Source: Maratus speciosus (taxonomy: Eukaryota > Arthropoda > Arachnida > Araneae > Salticidae). Taken from it: a stretch of DNA of 64,000 nt. Under the pieces are notes generated by a model. That model was not told where the DNA came from and did no database searches. It saw nothing but the letters and a program-made list of their open reading frames with translations. Both the position numbers and the translations under genes were made by a program. Shown here one piece after another: positions 1-11,296 of this stretch (within the stretch, counting starts at the first letter, position 1; the number at the start of each line of letters is the position of its first letter). The stretch lies in NCBI GenBank assembly GCA_963932465.1, contig OZ010786.1:441614619-441678618 (forward strand). Direction: 5' to 3'.

Positions 1-1054
1 TGAAAATAATAACTTAAACTAATTACTTATAAATATAATAACTTAAACAAATACAAAAGATTTTCGGGTGAAATAAAAAATCTAAGATAAACTTTGAAAT
101 GTGTCGTGTTTCATCTTCGGCATAAAGACATAACATTTCACAAATATAAAATTTCAATTACAGACTTAGTCGAAGTAACAGCTTAAAATGCTTTCTTTTT
201 ATAAAATAAAATCCCAAACTAGAAACTAAAACCCGCACAACACTGCGACTTTTATAGGAATAAATTATGAAACTCTATAAACACAGCAATTTCGTTGGCT
301 CAAATGCTATTTCCTAAAAGCTTTATAATGAGTTTCTAGAATAACAATTTTATGTATAAAAGAAACAGAAAAGAAAAAAATGCTTGAAATAAGGAACAGA
401 TAAGATTTCCCATTACTTAAAAAGAAAACAGCATTGCAGTTAACAAGTTTATTGCTTTTTGTGTGTATTGAATAATTTTAAAGGAAAATTTATGGTCTGA
501 AAACTTTCATATCGATATTATAATAAAGGGTTACGAATAAAATTTGAAGAATTATAAGGTGTATTGTGAAGAATTTTTTTCTTTTCTCTGTTGATTTTTA
601 CACAGCAAAAATCACCTGATTCTTTTCCTTTGAAAAATACGCCCATTTTGCATAGTCGGAAAAACTTGGAAAAGTTAATCATTTATATAGAAAAGGAAAT
701 TTCTGCTGGAACTTGCCCAGATAAAATTAGACCACCAAATTAGATCAAGGTATAAGAGAATCTGAAGTTTCATAACAATCTGTGCATTAGTACTTGAGAT
801 ATAGCTATTGCGGCAATTAAGAATAATGCAGCGTAGCAGGGTTATCTTTTGGATGATTTACCCAAAGTAATTAGCAACAATTTATATCAGGGAATAACTG
901 AATCTATAGTTTTATCAAATTCCATGCATTAGTTCTTGAGGTATAGCGCCCACAAAATTTAAGTCACATTCAGATAGACAGACTTACAGACAGACATTTT
1001 CTAAAAGCAGTCATGTCATTAATCCACCGAAAACCGGAAGTCGAAATCTTCCAC
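1..1054. other. Non-coding AT-rich DNA with repeat-like sequence
   Basis: No convincing reading frame. From about 700 to 1000 two related segments end in a near-identical phrase (around 783-806 and 921-945, a 'cattag-acttgagatatag' type motif), followed by a run of 'cagacagac' words. This looks like the eroded tail of a dispersed repeat, but I cannot name the family. Confidence 0.4.
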
Positions 1055-1405
1055 GAATCCAATACTTTCTTGTAAAGGTAGAAGATAGTAAAAAAAATAA
1101 TATTGTGAATATGAGGAACTCAATTAATATCGGTTATATCCTTGATTATCTTCAATGGATTTATTTATCACGAATCCAGTAGCTGCTTGTAAAGATAGAA
1201 GATAGTAAAAAAAATAATGTTGTGACTACGAGGAACTCAATTAATATTGGTTATATCCTTGATTATCTTAAATGGGTTTATTTATCAGGAATCCAGCAGT
1301 TTCTTGTAAAGATAGAAGATAGTAAAAAAAAATAATGTTGTGAATATGGGGAACTCAATTGATATTGGTTATATCCTTGATTAACTTAAATGGATTTATT
1401 TATCA
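1055..1405. repeat. 117-bp tandem repeat, 3 copies
   Basis: Three head-to-tail units start with 'gaatcca' at 1055, 1172 and 1289, so the period is 117 bp. Units differ by a few substitutions and by the length of an A-run after 'agaagatagt'. No coding potential. Confidence 0.9.
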
Positions 1406-2059
1406 AAATTTTGCGCTTGGCGATTTCATTTAAAAATATAATCTGCAATCTCCATCATTTCAGACATGAAGTTTGTTTTAAAAATCTTCCTTACTTCATA
1501 ATCGTTATTTCACATCATTATATTTCACGATCCCTAAAAAATTTCTATATGCATTCCAGACACACAAAAAACAAATAAATGTAACATTAAAAAAATATAT
1601 TTAGAAATCTTGCTGGTTTTTAAAGTCATTTTTCTGCTTTTTTTCACATAAAAATTTAATTGCGAAACTCATTAAAAAGATTTAGGAAGTAGTAATTTTC
1701 TTAAACTAGTCTGGCTACATTTATGGGTCTTATAATTTATCGATTGAAGTAAATCAAACATTAATCACTGAAGTAAAGACCATTACAATTTTATTTTTAA
1801 CTTTCTCATTTCAAGTTTTTTTTCGGCTATTAAGTTGATTAAGAAGTTTTCTTCATTTTAAAACAATTTAAATCGAATCATTGTGCTTTTTTACCACTAA
1901 AATGTCTTTATACATATTCCCGACATAAAAAACCAATAATTTTAACAATATTTTTATGTTTTAAGTAATAAAGAAATCCTGCCTATTTTCAAAGATTTTT
2001 CCTGCTTATTCTGTATGAAAATATTTGATGACAAAACTCATTAAAATGTTTATGGGAAG

Positions 2060-2453
2060 AAGGGTTGCGAGTTTGGCTTCCATTTTTATTCAGAAATTTA
2101 GTATCCTTACCAGGAATAAAGAGCATTATTTTATGCTTTATTTAAGAAGAGACATTTAACCCCTTGGGGACGAGCGACCGGTATTCGTGCCGCGTAAAGT
2201 GCTCAGAATCGGGGATTATTCTCACCGGTATACTTTTATTGTAAATTTTGCCTTATTTAATTCGAGCATTTTTCCGATTCAATTAGGCAAAAATTTCTGT
2301 TTTAAAAAACCGGTGATTAAAGATTAAAAATTCTGTAAAAGACGCTCGTCCCGAAGGGCTTAACGATCGCACAAAGTAAAAATTCTTCTTTATGAATTTG
2401 TGGCATTAATTTGAGATTTCGAATTAAAATTGATGGCGAAACTGGCAACCCTA
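2060..2453. mobile_element. hAT-type MITE carrying a nested piggyBac MITE
   Basis: The ends are inverted repeats related to TAGGGTTGCCAGTTTCGCC (left AAGGGTTGCGAGTTTGGC, right reading inward TAGGGTTGCCAGTTTCGCC). Flanking 8-bp direct repeats are ATGGGAAG (2052-2059) and ATAGGAAG (2454-2461), 7 of 8 matching, as expected for the hAT superfamily. Related copies lie at 24144-24335 and 41950-42139. The element is interrupted by the TTAA-flanked element at 2160-2359 and carries no transposase. Confidence 0.75.
2160..2359. mobile_element. piggyBac-type MITE (TTAA flanked)
   Basis: TTAA lies at 2156-2159 and 2360-2363. Termini are CCCCTTGGGGACGAGCG and, reading inward, AGCCCTTCGGGACGAGCG. TTAA duplication with CCCTT-type ends is characteristic of piggyBac-superfamily elements. 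The interior, including the 'ttaggcaaaaatttctg' stretch, matches the element at 42598-42797 in inverse orientation. Inserted in the hAT MITE at 2060-2453, hence younger than it. Confidence 0.8.
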
Positions 2454-2461
2454 ATAGGAAG

Positions 2462-3998
2462 TAAATAGTATTTTTTTTTTAAAACTAAACTCGCTGAATT
2501 TATGGTTTCTTATAAATTATTGCAATGAAACTCAATCTAACGGAGTTTTTTATAACTTTATATTTCGATACTTTGCTGCAAGAAACAAGGCATTTTTGCA
2601 GCATTTCTTTGGGTTAAATTAACATTTTATTGCAGTTTTCCTGAGTAATATTGTATTTTAAGAAATTACGAAGTCTTGCAGGAAGGGATACAACATTTAT
2701 CGATTTTTAACGCTTTAAATGAAAGTACTTTCAATTTAGAATAGCTCAACTTAAGATCATAAACATATAATTCAAATCATTATAGTTTTCTGACAGTAAA
2801 ATTCCTTTATGCTACATTTCAGATGCATAAAAAACTTACATAATTTTGAATAATAAGAAAATTTTGCTGAATCCTTTCGACAATTTTCTATTGAATTTGT
2901 GAGTAAAACTTTTATTATAAAACTCATTATAAATCTTTTCAGAAGTAATATTTTTCTGAAACTGCATAGTATGCATCTATTTTGTAACTTATTCTGATAA
3001 AAAAACCAATGTAGCGGAGCTTCTGTAATCTTTGAACTTTTGTTCAATAAATAAGAGCTTTTTTCAGCTATTGTTACAGCTAAACTCCTAAATTTTATTT
3101 GAGTGTTTTACTCTAGTATTGTATTTTGAAATATTACTGTGGCCTGTAAAAAAGTTAGTAAAGGTTTTTTTATTTTCTCTTTTTAAAATAAAGGGCATTT
3201 AACACCTTAACATATTTGCCGATATGTGCAAAAAGAAATTGTTTGCCCCGTTACTCGAAAACATTGGATACTACTCATTTTAAATTGTAATCTTCACTTT
3301 ATTTAATGGTAGAAATTTTTCGATGAAATAAGACGAATATTTTAAATACAAAAAAGTGGTGTTATGGCCGTACTTTTAGTTTATTCTGTTAAAAAAGAAC
3401 ATGTCAAGGGTTTAATTAAAACAACATCTCAAAGTGATATTTTTTTCAAATATATTTAAAATTTTAAAACAATTGATTCAAGCATTTTTTGTATTTTGAA
3501 ATCTTTGTGTTAATGTAATTTGTAAAGGCAACATGAGATCAATTTTATGCCAAATCGTAATCGTTTATTAAAAATATTTTTTCTCTGTCCGTTTAAAATT
3601 TCACATTTTTTTAAAGGAACTTGTTAAATTTCTTTTTTAAATTATATTTATCCTAATTTACATGTTTTCTGATACTTTTAGAAACCCTTTTCTTATTAAA
3701 AATATCTGACACTGGAGGAAAATAAAGATTCAAGTATAAAATCTCATCTAATTTGAATGATTTTGCAGCTAAAAACATCGAACACGATCTTTATTTTGTC
3801 ATTCCTGACATATGCTTATAATGCAAAATATACTATATGTGCAAAAAAAATTAATTAAAATTAGAGTGATTAGGAAATTTGATATTAAGTGCGATACGGA
3901 AAGGTTTATGTTAATTTTTTTCCAAATTTCTAGAGATACATAGAAAACTCCTATAATGTGTCTGTGGATAGCCCTGTTAGAAATGAAAGCTTTACAGC
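2462..3998. other. No gene seen
   Basis: AT-rich sequence with only short chance reading frames on both strands. No splice-linked exon, RNA gene or clear terminal repeat recognised. Confidence 0.5.
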
Positions 3999-4392
3999 TT
4001 AACACGTTGAGTGCCACGATGACTGATACTGAAGCGCTGAAAATTTACAATGTTTAAAGTAATTTTTAAGAAAGTATAATCCTGTAATAACCCAGCAAAC
4101 ACAGAGCTATCGGTAAGCAATCGGGCGACAGCCGCTTGCCACTACCGGTGGTATTGGTACGATACCGGTTGCCGCTACCGGTTCCGTATCTTTTTTGATA
4201 CGCCGCGCGAATGCGGCCCGATTCATGAGGCACGCAGCCGGTCCGGTATCGGCAGAAAACTATGCCGACAGCGCGCCGATAGCTATCCATATGAATGCCG
4301 GCCGCAGCCCGACACCAGCATAAAAAAAATCTGTTTTGATGGCGCCATCTATGAGCCATCGTTGAATGTATATTTGGAAGGAACGTGTTGGG

Positions 4393-4460
4393 AGAGGCGG
4401 GGTTTGATCCATGGTACCCAGGGACAGGAAGTAGACGCCTTCACCACTCAGCCACTGAGA
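4393..4460 (-). other. tRNA-like sequence (pseudo-tRNA or SINE head)
   Basis: Read on the minus strand, the segment has an A-box-like GTGGCTGAGTGGTGAAGGC, and about 45 nt later a degenerate B-box GGATCAAACCCC, with spacing and wording like tRNA-Ser/Leu. The acceptor stem does not pair well and the B-box is altered, so a pseudogene or a SINE-derived head is more likely than a working tRNA. It lies inside the element at 4091-6233. Confidence 0.45.
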
Positions 4461-4687
4461 CTTGATCAGGGAGGATTATATGAGGTCATAAGAGGAACGC
4501 ATATCGATAAGTATTGGTTGTCGTTGAAGGTAAGTGGTAGATGAGAAAATTTGAATTTTGAAGTGTTTTTATTTTATTTTTTATTTATTTATTTGTAATT
4601 GTCTTACGCGTGTGTATTTAAAAGTTAATTTAATATTTAAGTGAATGAAATAAATACCTTAGCGAATTCGTTAAAGCAAACGAATTT

Positions 4688-4805
4688 AAGAATAATTAAG
4701 ATATAGATATAATTAAGAATAATTAAGATATAGATATAATTAAGAATAATTAAGATATAGATATAATTAAGAATAATTAAGATATAGATATAATTAAGAA
4801 TATAT
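4688..4805. repeat. 27-bp minisatellite, about 4 copies
   Basis: Unit AAGAATAATTAAGATATAGA plus TATAATT repeats almost perfectly with starts at 4688, 4715, 4742 and 4769, then decays. It lies in the AT-rich core of the 4091-6233 element. Confidence 0.9.
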
Positions 4806-6402
4806 ATATATTTAAGAATAAATAACTATTAAAAAATGTTTTAGAGATTTTGTTCAGTTAATCAAATTTCTTTTTTAGGATTTGTAATATAATTACATGC
4901 GTTGTGTTAATTTACAAAATATATTTTTTTAACATGGAAAAATTTATTTTAATAAATAAAAAGTTGGTAATTAATAACTTTTAATTAGAGTAAGAATTCA
5001 TTTTATGTCGTTTTGATGATTTAAAGTAGAACATATATTTAATGAGTATGTTGCAATATTAATTTGTTACTTATCAATAGTTTTAATTAAAAAATAACAT
5101 AAAATATTAATTTATATATCTTTTTTCTTTTGGAAGAGAACTTTAAATGGGGGATATTTCTGAATATTTCTAATAATTTAAGAATGCTTATTAAATAAAA
5201 TAAATGAATTTCACAGGTTTTTCTCTTAATATAATTTTCTCTTTAGGAATTATAATGTAATTAAATGTGTTAATTCAAGAAATATATATTTGTAACATAG
5301 AAAAACTAATTTTAATAAAGAAAATAAGTTGGTAATTAATTACTTTTAATTAGGATAAGAGTTCATTTTTTGTAATTTGATAATTTAACGTAGAATATAT
5401 TTTTAGTAATTATATAGCAATAATGATCAACATTTCTTAATTATCAAATAAAATAGAAATATTAATGTATCTTTTTTCTTTCTTTTTTTTAGAAGTGTGA
5501 GATTTCTGAATCTTTCTTTTAAATTTTAATGCTAAAAAGTTGGGTAGTTTTTTTTATATTTTTATAGCTTGTAAAAGAATTTTAAACACTTTTTTAATAA
5601 TTTGATTTTTAGATAAAATAAGAAACATAGCTATTGCTTTTAAAATGAATATAATAGCTAGAAAATAAGTTCAATTAATTTATGAATATTTTTTTTTCTA
5701 CGATTAAGTTTATAATGAATAATAATTTTAAGGAGCGATTTAAAAAACTCTTTTGATGATTCAAATAATTGTAAGTCCTTTTTAAAATGAATTCAACAAC
5801 AACTTTTTTTTTAAATAAATAAATATAGGCTATTTTTGACATTTATTTTGTTTATCACTGTTAGAATTTTATATGAAATACATGAAATATACATGTCTTA
5901 TCAAAACTGAAACTCAAACCAAACTAAGAAAAAGAAAAAAAAGTGACGGCTAAGACTAAAAATTCCGAATTCGGACCGATGTTGGCAAATCTGATCGGAC
6001 CACTATCAGAAATCACATATCGGTCCTGCGTCACTTGCCGGCGTAAGTCGCTTGCCGATTTATAACCATAAGGGGACCGATTATGGTAACCGGCAGTCGA
6101 AAAAGCAGATTCTTATGTCTCAACTGCCGACACGCTGCCGACACTTCACCGAAACCACTGTGCCTATGCCGACACTTAACCGATAGTGCCAGCTGTGGTC
6201 CGATCGTGTGCCGAAAGGTATGTGTTTGCTGGGAAATAAAAAGTAGATAAATTTTAAATATTTGTTCAGTAATTATTTAAAACAATGTATATTTTTTTCA
6301 GTTTTATATCATGTTTTAGACGTCAGCCATCGGTGAATGACCCGTTTTAAATGGAAAGTTCGCTACCAGCCACCGGGGCTGGCGTGGCGCTTAACGTGTT
6401 AA

Positions 6403-6744
6403 CAATCTTACTGTCCTTCAATTAAATGTCATTTCTTCCAATCCATCAAATGCTTTCTCAACATGTTACACGTTACATGTGCGAAAATTTTATGGAATTT
6501 GCATATTTCTATGTAGCGACGATGAAGGTCATTCGGTTACGTGATAACGCTGAACTTCAGCTGCCAACTTACTGACTTTCAATGAGTTTCATTTAACATA
6601 ATTTACATAAAGTACAATTCACAGTTGTTCATTTAATTTTTCCTGTCATTGTATACCCTATCATGTGTTAACTTTGAATAACAGGAAATTAATTTTTTTT
6701 TTAGATGTCTTTCTCTCGATAAATAACTTTGTATAGTCATTACT
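6403..6744. other. No gene seen
   Basis: AT-rich spacer between element remnants. Nothing recognisable on either strand. Confidence 0.5.
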
Positions 6745-6940
6745 ACGCATACCGGGGGTTTTACACAAGTTTTATAAAAAATATTTCACACCAGAATTTT
6801 ATCTTAAAACTATCTATTTTTTTTTTTTAACTTATTTCTGTGGGATTTATATTTTATTTATATTTTTAAAAAGTTCTGTTTCGAGATCGACATATTATTT
6901 ATTTGATGCATGTCAAATGTTCGGTTTCTGGTATATTTAG
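6745..6940. mobile_element. Eroded copy of the CACTAG piggyBac MITE family
   Basis: The interior ('ttttataaaaaatatttcacaccagaattttat' type wording, then 'gttctgtttcgaga') parallels the interior of the element at 7379-7579, but the termini are no longer clear. Assignment is by resemblance only. Confidence 0.4.
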
Positions 6941-6955
6941 TGATAATGACCTTAA

Positions 6956-7152
6956 CCCCTTGAGGGGCAAGCAATTACGTTTGGGCAATGCGGAATTCCC
7001 ACCGGAAATTTAGAAAAAATTATTTAAAAATAAAGAAAATTCCAACTTTTTTCCCCACTAAAGTTAGAAAAGTAAAATTTCATAAAATGTTTCCGGTGCA
7101 AATCTTCATTAATCGTAGATGGGATAAAATTTATCCCACCGCCCTCAAGGGG
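6956..7152. mobile_element. piggyBac-type MITE (TTAA flanked)
   Basis: TTAA at 6952-6955 and 7153-7156. The ends CCCCTTGAGGGGCAAGC and CACCGCCCTCAAGGGG form inverted repeats. A short open frame across it is not supported as a gene. Confidence 0.8.
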
Positions 7153-7378
7153 TTAAGATGTTCATTTTTTTGACACAATAAACTAAAAGTAGGGGCAATA
7201 GACCTCTTTTATCGTACTAAAATATTCGCCTTATATAATCGAAATATGTCTGCCATTAAATAAAGGGAATGTTTCAGTTTAAAATTAGTGGTGTTGAAAA
7301 GTTGTTAGTAACGAAATAAACAAATTCTTGCATTTCTGATGGATTAAGAGGAAATTAATTCTATTTTCCTATTTTTAA

Positions 7379-7579
7379 CACTAGGAAAACCGAGAGTTTT
7401 ATTCAAATTTTAGAAAAATATTTCATACCAGAATTTTTATTTTAAATTATTAAGTTATCCATTTAACTAGTTTTTTCTTTGTATCTTTTAAACTAGTTTT
7501 ATAAAAAAAAGTTTCTGGTTCGAACTGAGATATATTCATTTGGTAGCAGTCAAAATGACTGCTCGCGGAGTTTCTAGTG
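7379..7579. mobile_element. piggyBac-type MITE, CACTAG family
   Basis: TTAA at 7375-7378 and 7580-7583, ends CACTAGGAAAACCGAG and CGGAGTTTCTAGTG. It belongs with the cleaner copy at 25480-25684, which is in inverse orientation. The related flanking sequence near 10510-10560 reads through an unoccupied TTAA, which supports these borders. Confidence 0.8.
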
Positions 7580-7785
7580 TTAATCAAGTTGGTAAACGAA
7601 ATATGTTCCTAATTCGACTGGTATATGTATAACATACTATTTGTATAATATTATGTATGGTATTTGTGTAATATATTTATACAATGAATATTCTTAACTT
7701 CTTCAGGACGATATTTTTATGATAAAAAACCAATTCTGTTTTTTTTTTTGTTTTTTTTTTGTTTTTGTACGGGCAAATCTCTTAA

Positions 7786-7994
7786 CCCCTACCGGCGCTG
7801 AATAATTCTGTTTATAAACTGATGAAATAATGGACTGACACAGCAATTTATAAACGAATTTATTAGAAAATACGAACTTGCTTATTTTCATGTACATTAT
7901 AATAGGAAAATTTTAGTTAAATATTCTTGGTGTCGTTTGTCAGCTTTGGAATTAAAATTAGGTGTCTTTTTTAAGGACACCGCGCCGGAAAGGG
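7786..7994. mobile_element. piggyBac-type MITE
   Basis: TTAA at 7782-7785 and 7995-7998 with inverted ends CCCCTACCGGCGC and GCGCCGGAAAGGG. It lies 12 bp from the next TTAA element (8007-8207). Contains a T-rich tract near 7740-7770 just outside its left end. Confidence 0.75.
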
Positions 7995-8006
7995 TTAACG
8001 GGTTAA

Positions 8007-8207
8007 CCCATTACCCGCTGGTGTTGCTTTGACACAATGGTCGAAATAAATGCACATTTTTAAATTATCTACATACCCGCCACTATTTTTCAATTAAAAA
8101 ATTGGCCTTATCAAATAAAGCGAAAAATATCCAATAGTTTGTGGCGCCAAACGACGTTCAGGTAATAAGTTCAAAAACTCAACCTTATAGTTTTTGTGGT
8201 TAATGGG
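8007..8207. mobile_element. piggyBac-type MITE
   Basis: TTAA at 8003-8006 and 8208-8211. Termini CCCATTACCCGC and GTGGTTAATGGG are imperfect inverted repeats. Non-coding. Confidence 0.65.
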
Positions 8208-8275
8208 TTAACATGGAAAATATATATATGGTGTTTTGAAATGAATTGACGGTAGGTAGATAAAGGTTCTATACC

Positions 8276-8939
8276 CAAAGCGATATAAGTAAGCGTCCTA
8301 TCTTAAATGGGAGAGGTAACCGCAAGATTAAAGGCGAGGTCACATCAATCAAGGTCGCACGCCACGTAGCGGATGGGGTTAAACTACAGGAAGATAGATG
8401 CCTAACTGTTTTCTTTCTTCACACCACTAAAATTGTAAAGTTTTGTTCACTTTGATTAATAGTTGAAATTTCTCTGACTAGGCAAAGAAATCTTTGTGGC
8501 GTCAAACGCATCTGGACGCGCCTCTCACTACGCTGTTATTTTGCAATAAATGTGGTAAACAAAATTCAGTTCCATGAGTGACTAAAGATTAAGAAAATAT
8601 GCGCAGATGGTAGATATCCTGTAGCGAGGCTAACGAGAAAGGCAGGCTACCGCGGTAGGTCCGATTCTTCTTTTTTTACAGACCGCTGGAGTCACGTGAT
8701 GCTCTTTTCGCACACGTTCATTGGTGCATTCGAGCATCACGTGACTCCAGCGGTCTGTAAAAAAAGAAGAATCGGACCCACCGCGGTAGCCTGTCTTTTT
8801 CGTTAGCCTCGATCCTGTCGTATATGACGTCACACTAAACTCCCGCGTATGTGGATTATCACCCCTACCACAAGGTGGCGCAGCTGTATTGATTTACGCC
8901 CGATTCCAGTATTAAGTTTGTACGCTTACTTATATCGCT
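8276..8939. mobile_element. hAT-like MITE with a long internal hairpin
   Basis: Outer 19-bp perfect inverted repeats AAGCGATATAAGTAAGCGT (8278-8296) and its complement (8922-8940) are bordered by TCTATACC direct repeats at 8268-8275 and 8940-8947, consistent with an 8-bp hAT-type duplication. Inside is a second palindrome with arms 8625-8704 and 8732-8811 (about 80 bp, roughly 3 mismatches, 27-nt loop). The open frame that crosses the hairpin on the minus strand is a by-product of the palindrome. Confidence 0.75.
8625..8811. repeat. Near-perfect 80-bp hairpin
   Basis: The left arm 8625-8704 and right arm 8732-8811 are reverse complements apart from about three positions. The arms are much more GC-rich than the neighbourhood and the loop is 8705-8731. 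A transcript through it would fold into a long stem of the kind that can feed small-RNA processing; no expression can be inferred from sequence. Confidence 0.9.
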
Positions 8940-8949
8940 TCTATACCGG

Positions 8950-10500
8950 GGATGGCGACTCTTTTTACATCCGTATAAAAATTTTTTTTTTAAATATTTA
9001 AACAGGGTTCGTACGCTTCAAGGGCTTTGAAACACCTTTTATCAGAATTTTCGTAAAGTAATATTTGTCTTAATTAATGAAAAAAATCTATCTTCAGATA
9101 TAGCGATCAGTGTTTTAAATAATTAATGGTACTTAAACACCTAAAATATTTCAATCTCTTGATGCGTAAGAACCCTGTCAAAGGGGTCCGGTGCACATTT
9201 TAAAATAATTTTTATTTGTTGAGATAAAATTCTGAATTATTTTGTGATGGTTAACCTTATCATTTGTAAACAAAATCACATGACAAAATTTCTCAAATTT
9301 TTTTTAAATTTTTAATTTAAAATTTATTAAAAAAGTGGGGTAATTTATAATCGTTATAACTCGAAATATTATTTATAGAATTTCAATTTTTTTTCATTTA
9401 AATAAACAGAAATATATAGGTTAATTTTGATTCAGCATTTTTAAAAATATTAATTTATAAAAAAATTAAAAATATTAAACGAAAAATTTTCAAAAAAAAG
9501 TGGTGCAACTTCTTTTTAAAAAAATCATATTTTCAAAAGTAAATATTTTTTTAAAATATGCTGAATCAAAATTAAAGTAAAACAATCGAAAAAGATATGT
9601 TCCAAGTTTGAATCCTGTATCTTTAACGGTTCTCGAGTTATAAGAATTTAAATATGAGGAATGGTGAAAAAACCTATCATGAAGAGAAACGCATTTTTAC
9701 AAGAAATCGTTTCCATGACAGCCATTGCTTAAAAGCTAGATTTTGAAAACAAACCAAAACGAAAAAATTAATATTTTTTGTTCTAATTCAGATACAGACA
9801 TGATTTAAATGTCATTTTATGCAGGAAAAAACAGAGAAATTTTTTATGAAATAAAATGTTTTTGCAAAATTTGAAGATTTTTGTGTTCCGGACTGCCTTA
9901 AAGTGACAATTGACCTGCCAACAACTTAAAGAAAAAACGGTGAATAAAAGAATAATGAATTAAAATTACTTAATTATTTTTTTCATTTTTTTCCCTATGT
10001 GAAGTGACGCTGGCAAAAGGAAATCAAATAGGAAGGGTAAGATATTTTTCAAGAGAAAGTTTTGTAATATTACGAAGCCTTATTATAATAAATGAAAATT
10101 GTGTTATGATCGAAATCGCCTTATCAAAAATACTATTACATATTCTATTATAAATGTTGTTAAATATCAAAATGTAAACAAATTGTATAACATCCTTTGT
10201 TTAAAGCCTGTTAAAGAACAAAAATAGTTTTCCTCGAATGACTCATTATCATATGAATCTTTCAACAAAATCATACCATTATCCGGAAATTTGAATTTTG
10301 TCTTAAGAAATTTCTTTATGAAAAAGGCTTGAAGTAAAATACTGTTGCGAATTACGATTCATTATCCTATGAATCTTGAACGAAATCATTCATTCCATTA
10401 TATGGAAATTTATTTCTGACCGAAATCGCCTTGTCAGAATTGCTATTATCAGAATTCCAGTTGGATATTATCCAAATAGCATATTTTAATAAAAAATAAA
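8950..10500. other. No gene seen; dispersed repeat near the right end
   Basis: A long AT-rich stretch without exons. From about 10380 the sequence (a 'gaccgaaatcgccttgtcagaattgc' type phrase) is related to 10110-10140 and to 19895-19990, marking an unnamed dispersed repeat. Confidence 0.45.
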
Positions 10501-10595
10501 ACGAAAATAATTGAAAGTCTGATTGATTAAGAGGAAATTAATTCTATTTTTAATCAACTTGATGAACGAAATATGTTCCTAATTCGACTGGTATA

Positions 10596-11296
10596 CAGTA
10601 ACGCCTCGATTATCCACTGTGCGGTTTATCCGCGAAGCGAATTTTAATTCAAGCAAACAGCAAGGACAATACAATAAGCCTTTCTAATAAATATAAACAG
10701 AAAAAATCGTGTATTCGAAAGTAATAGAAGAGTATTTCTAGATTCGGTTGCCATGTTTGAAATATCAGATGTAAAGTCTTGATGTCTTTTCTTGAATTTA
10801 TTAACCAAACAAAAATACAGCAATTAAAATATTTAACAATTAAATAAGACTATTATGATAAATTCCAGGAGAGCATATAAATAACAACTTCCTTTTTGAG
10901 ATAAAAATTATTCCATTCTAAAAGAAAAACAATAGTTTACAATTTAGAATAAAGAAAAGGTGTTTCCAAAGCAAGAAGCAAAAACAAGTGACTGATTTAT
11001 TTATTTATTTTTATTTATTTATTTATTTATTTATTTATTTTTTGTAACTCAGCTCTTTTTGTTCTGTATGTATGGCATAGTTTTCTGTTTTAGCGATTTA
11101 GACGTAAAGAAAAGGCTTCTGATGTACTGTGCATATGTATTTTAAACGTTTTATTATGTTTTTTGTACACTAAAGCATAGTTTTTATGTTGAATTTTCTT
11201 TTTCTTTTTTTCGTGTTTGCACCCCACTTTCAGTCTTTTTCGGGTTATCCACGGTGCCCTTGCCACCCAATTCCGCGGATAATCGGGGCTGTACTG
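10596..11296. mobile_element. Tigger/pogo-type MITE (TA flanked)
   Basis: Ends CAGTAACGCCTCGATTATCC and, reading inward from the right, CAGTACAGCCCCGATTATCC are bordered by TA dinucleotides at 10594-10595 and 11297-11298. CAG...CTG termini and a 'gATTATCCg' core are typical of Tigger/pogo elements of the Tc1/mariner superfamily. The related locus at about 7600-7640 lacks the insertion. A TTTA microsatellite sits at 11003-11040. No transposase frame survives. Confidence 0.75.
11003..11040. repeat. (TTTA)n microsatellite
   Basis: Nearly uninterrupted 4-mer run inside the 10596-11296 element. Similar simple tracts elsewhere: (AAT)n at 11416-11443 and (AAAT)n at 17742-17767. Confidence 0.9.

Larger units (their letters stand above)
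4091..6233. mobile_element. Unclassified 2.1-kb DNA transposon with 13-bp terminal inverted repeats
   Basis: Perfect 13-bp termini CCCAGCAAACACA and TGTGTTTGCTGGG delimit 2143 bp inserted in a piggyBac MITE; the flanks suggest a duplication of about 2 bp (AA). About 250 bp at each end is much more GC-rich than the surroundings and full of short words such as CCGGT, GCCGACA and ATCGG, resembling subterminal transposase-binding repeats. The middle (4550-5930) is extremely AT-rich and has no transposase. I cannot assign a superfamily. Confidence 0.7.
4003..6398. mobile_element. piggyBac-type MITE split by another element
   Basis: TTAA at 3999-4002 and 6399-6402 encloses inverted ends CACGTTGAGTGCCACG and, reading inward from the right, CACGTTAAGCGCCACG. 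The left part stops near 4090 and the right part resumes at 6234. The related copy at 54545-55058 reads straight through the equivalent position, so the original element was roughly 250 bp and 4091-6233 is a later insertion. Confidence 0.75.

Noticed and set aside
4393..4460. Functional tRNA-Ser gene
   Set aside because: A-box and B-box wording is present, but the acceptor stem does not pair and the B-box lacks GGTTCGA, so only a pseudo-tRNA or SINE head is reported.
4066..4544. Open frames on both strands in GC-richer DNA
   Set aside because: They fall in the GC-rich subterminal repeats and the tRNA-like segment of the 4091-6233 element. GC-rich sequence lacks stop codons by composition.
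8630..8833. 67-codon minus-strand open frame
   Set aside because: It lies wholly across the 80-bp hairpin. Openness on both arms follows from the palindrome, not from coding.
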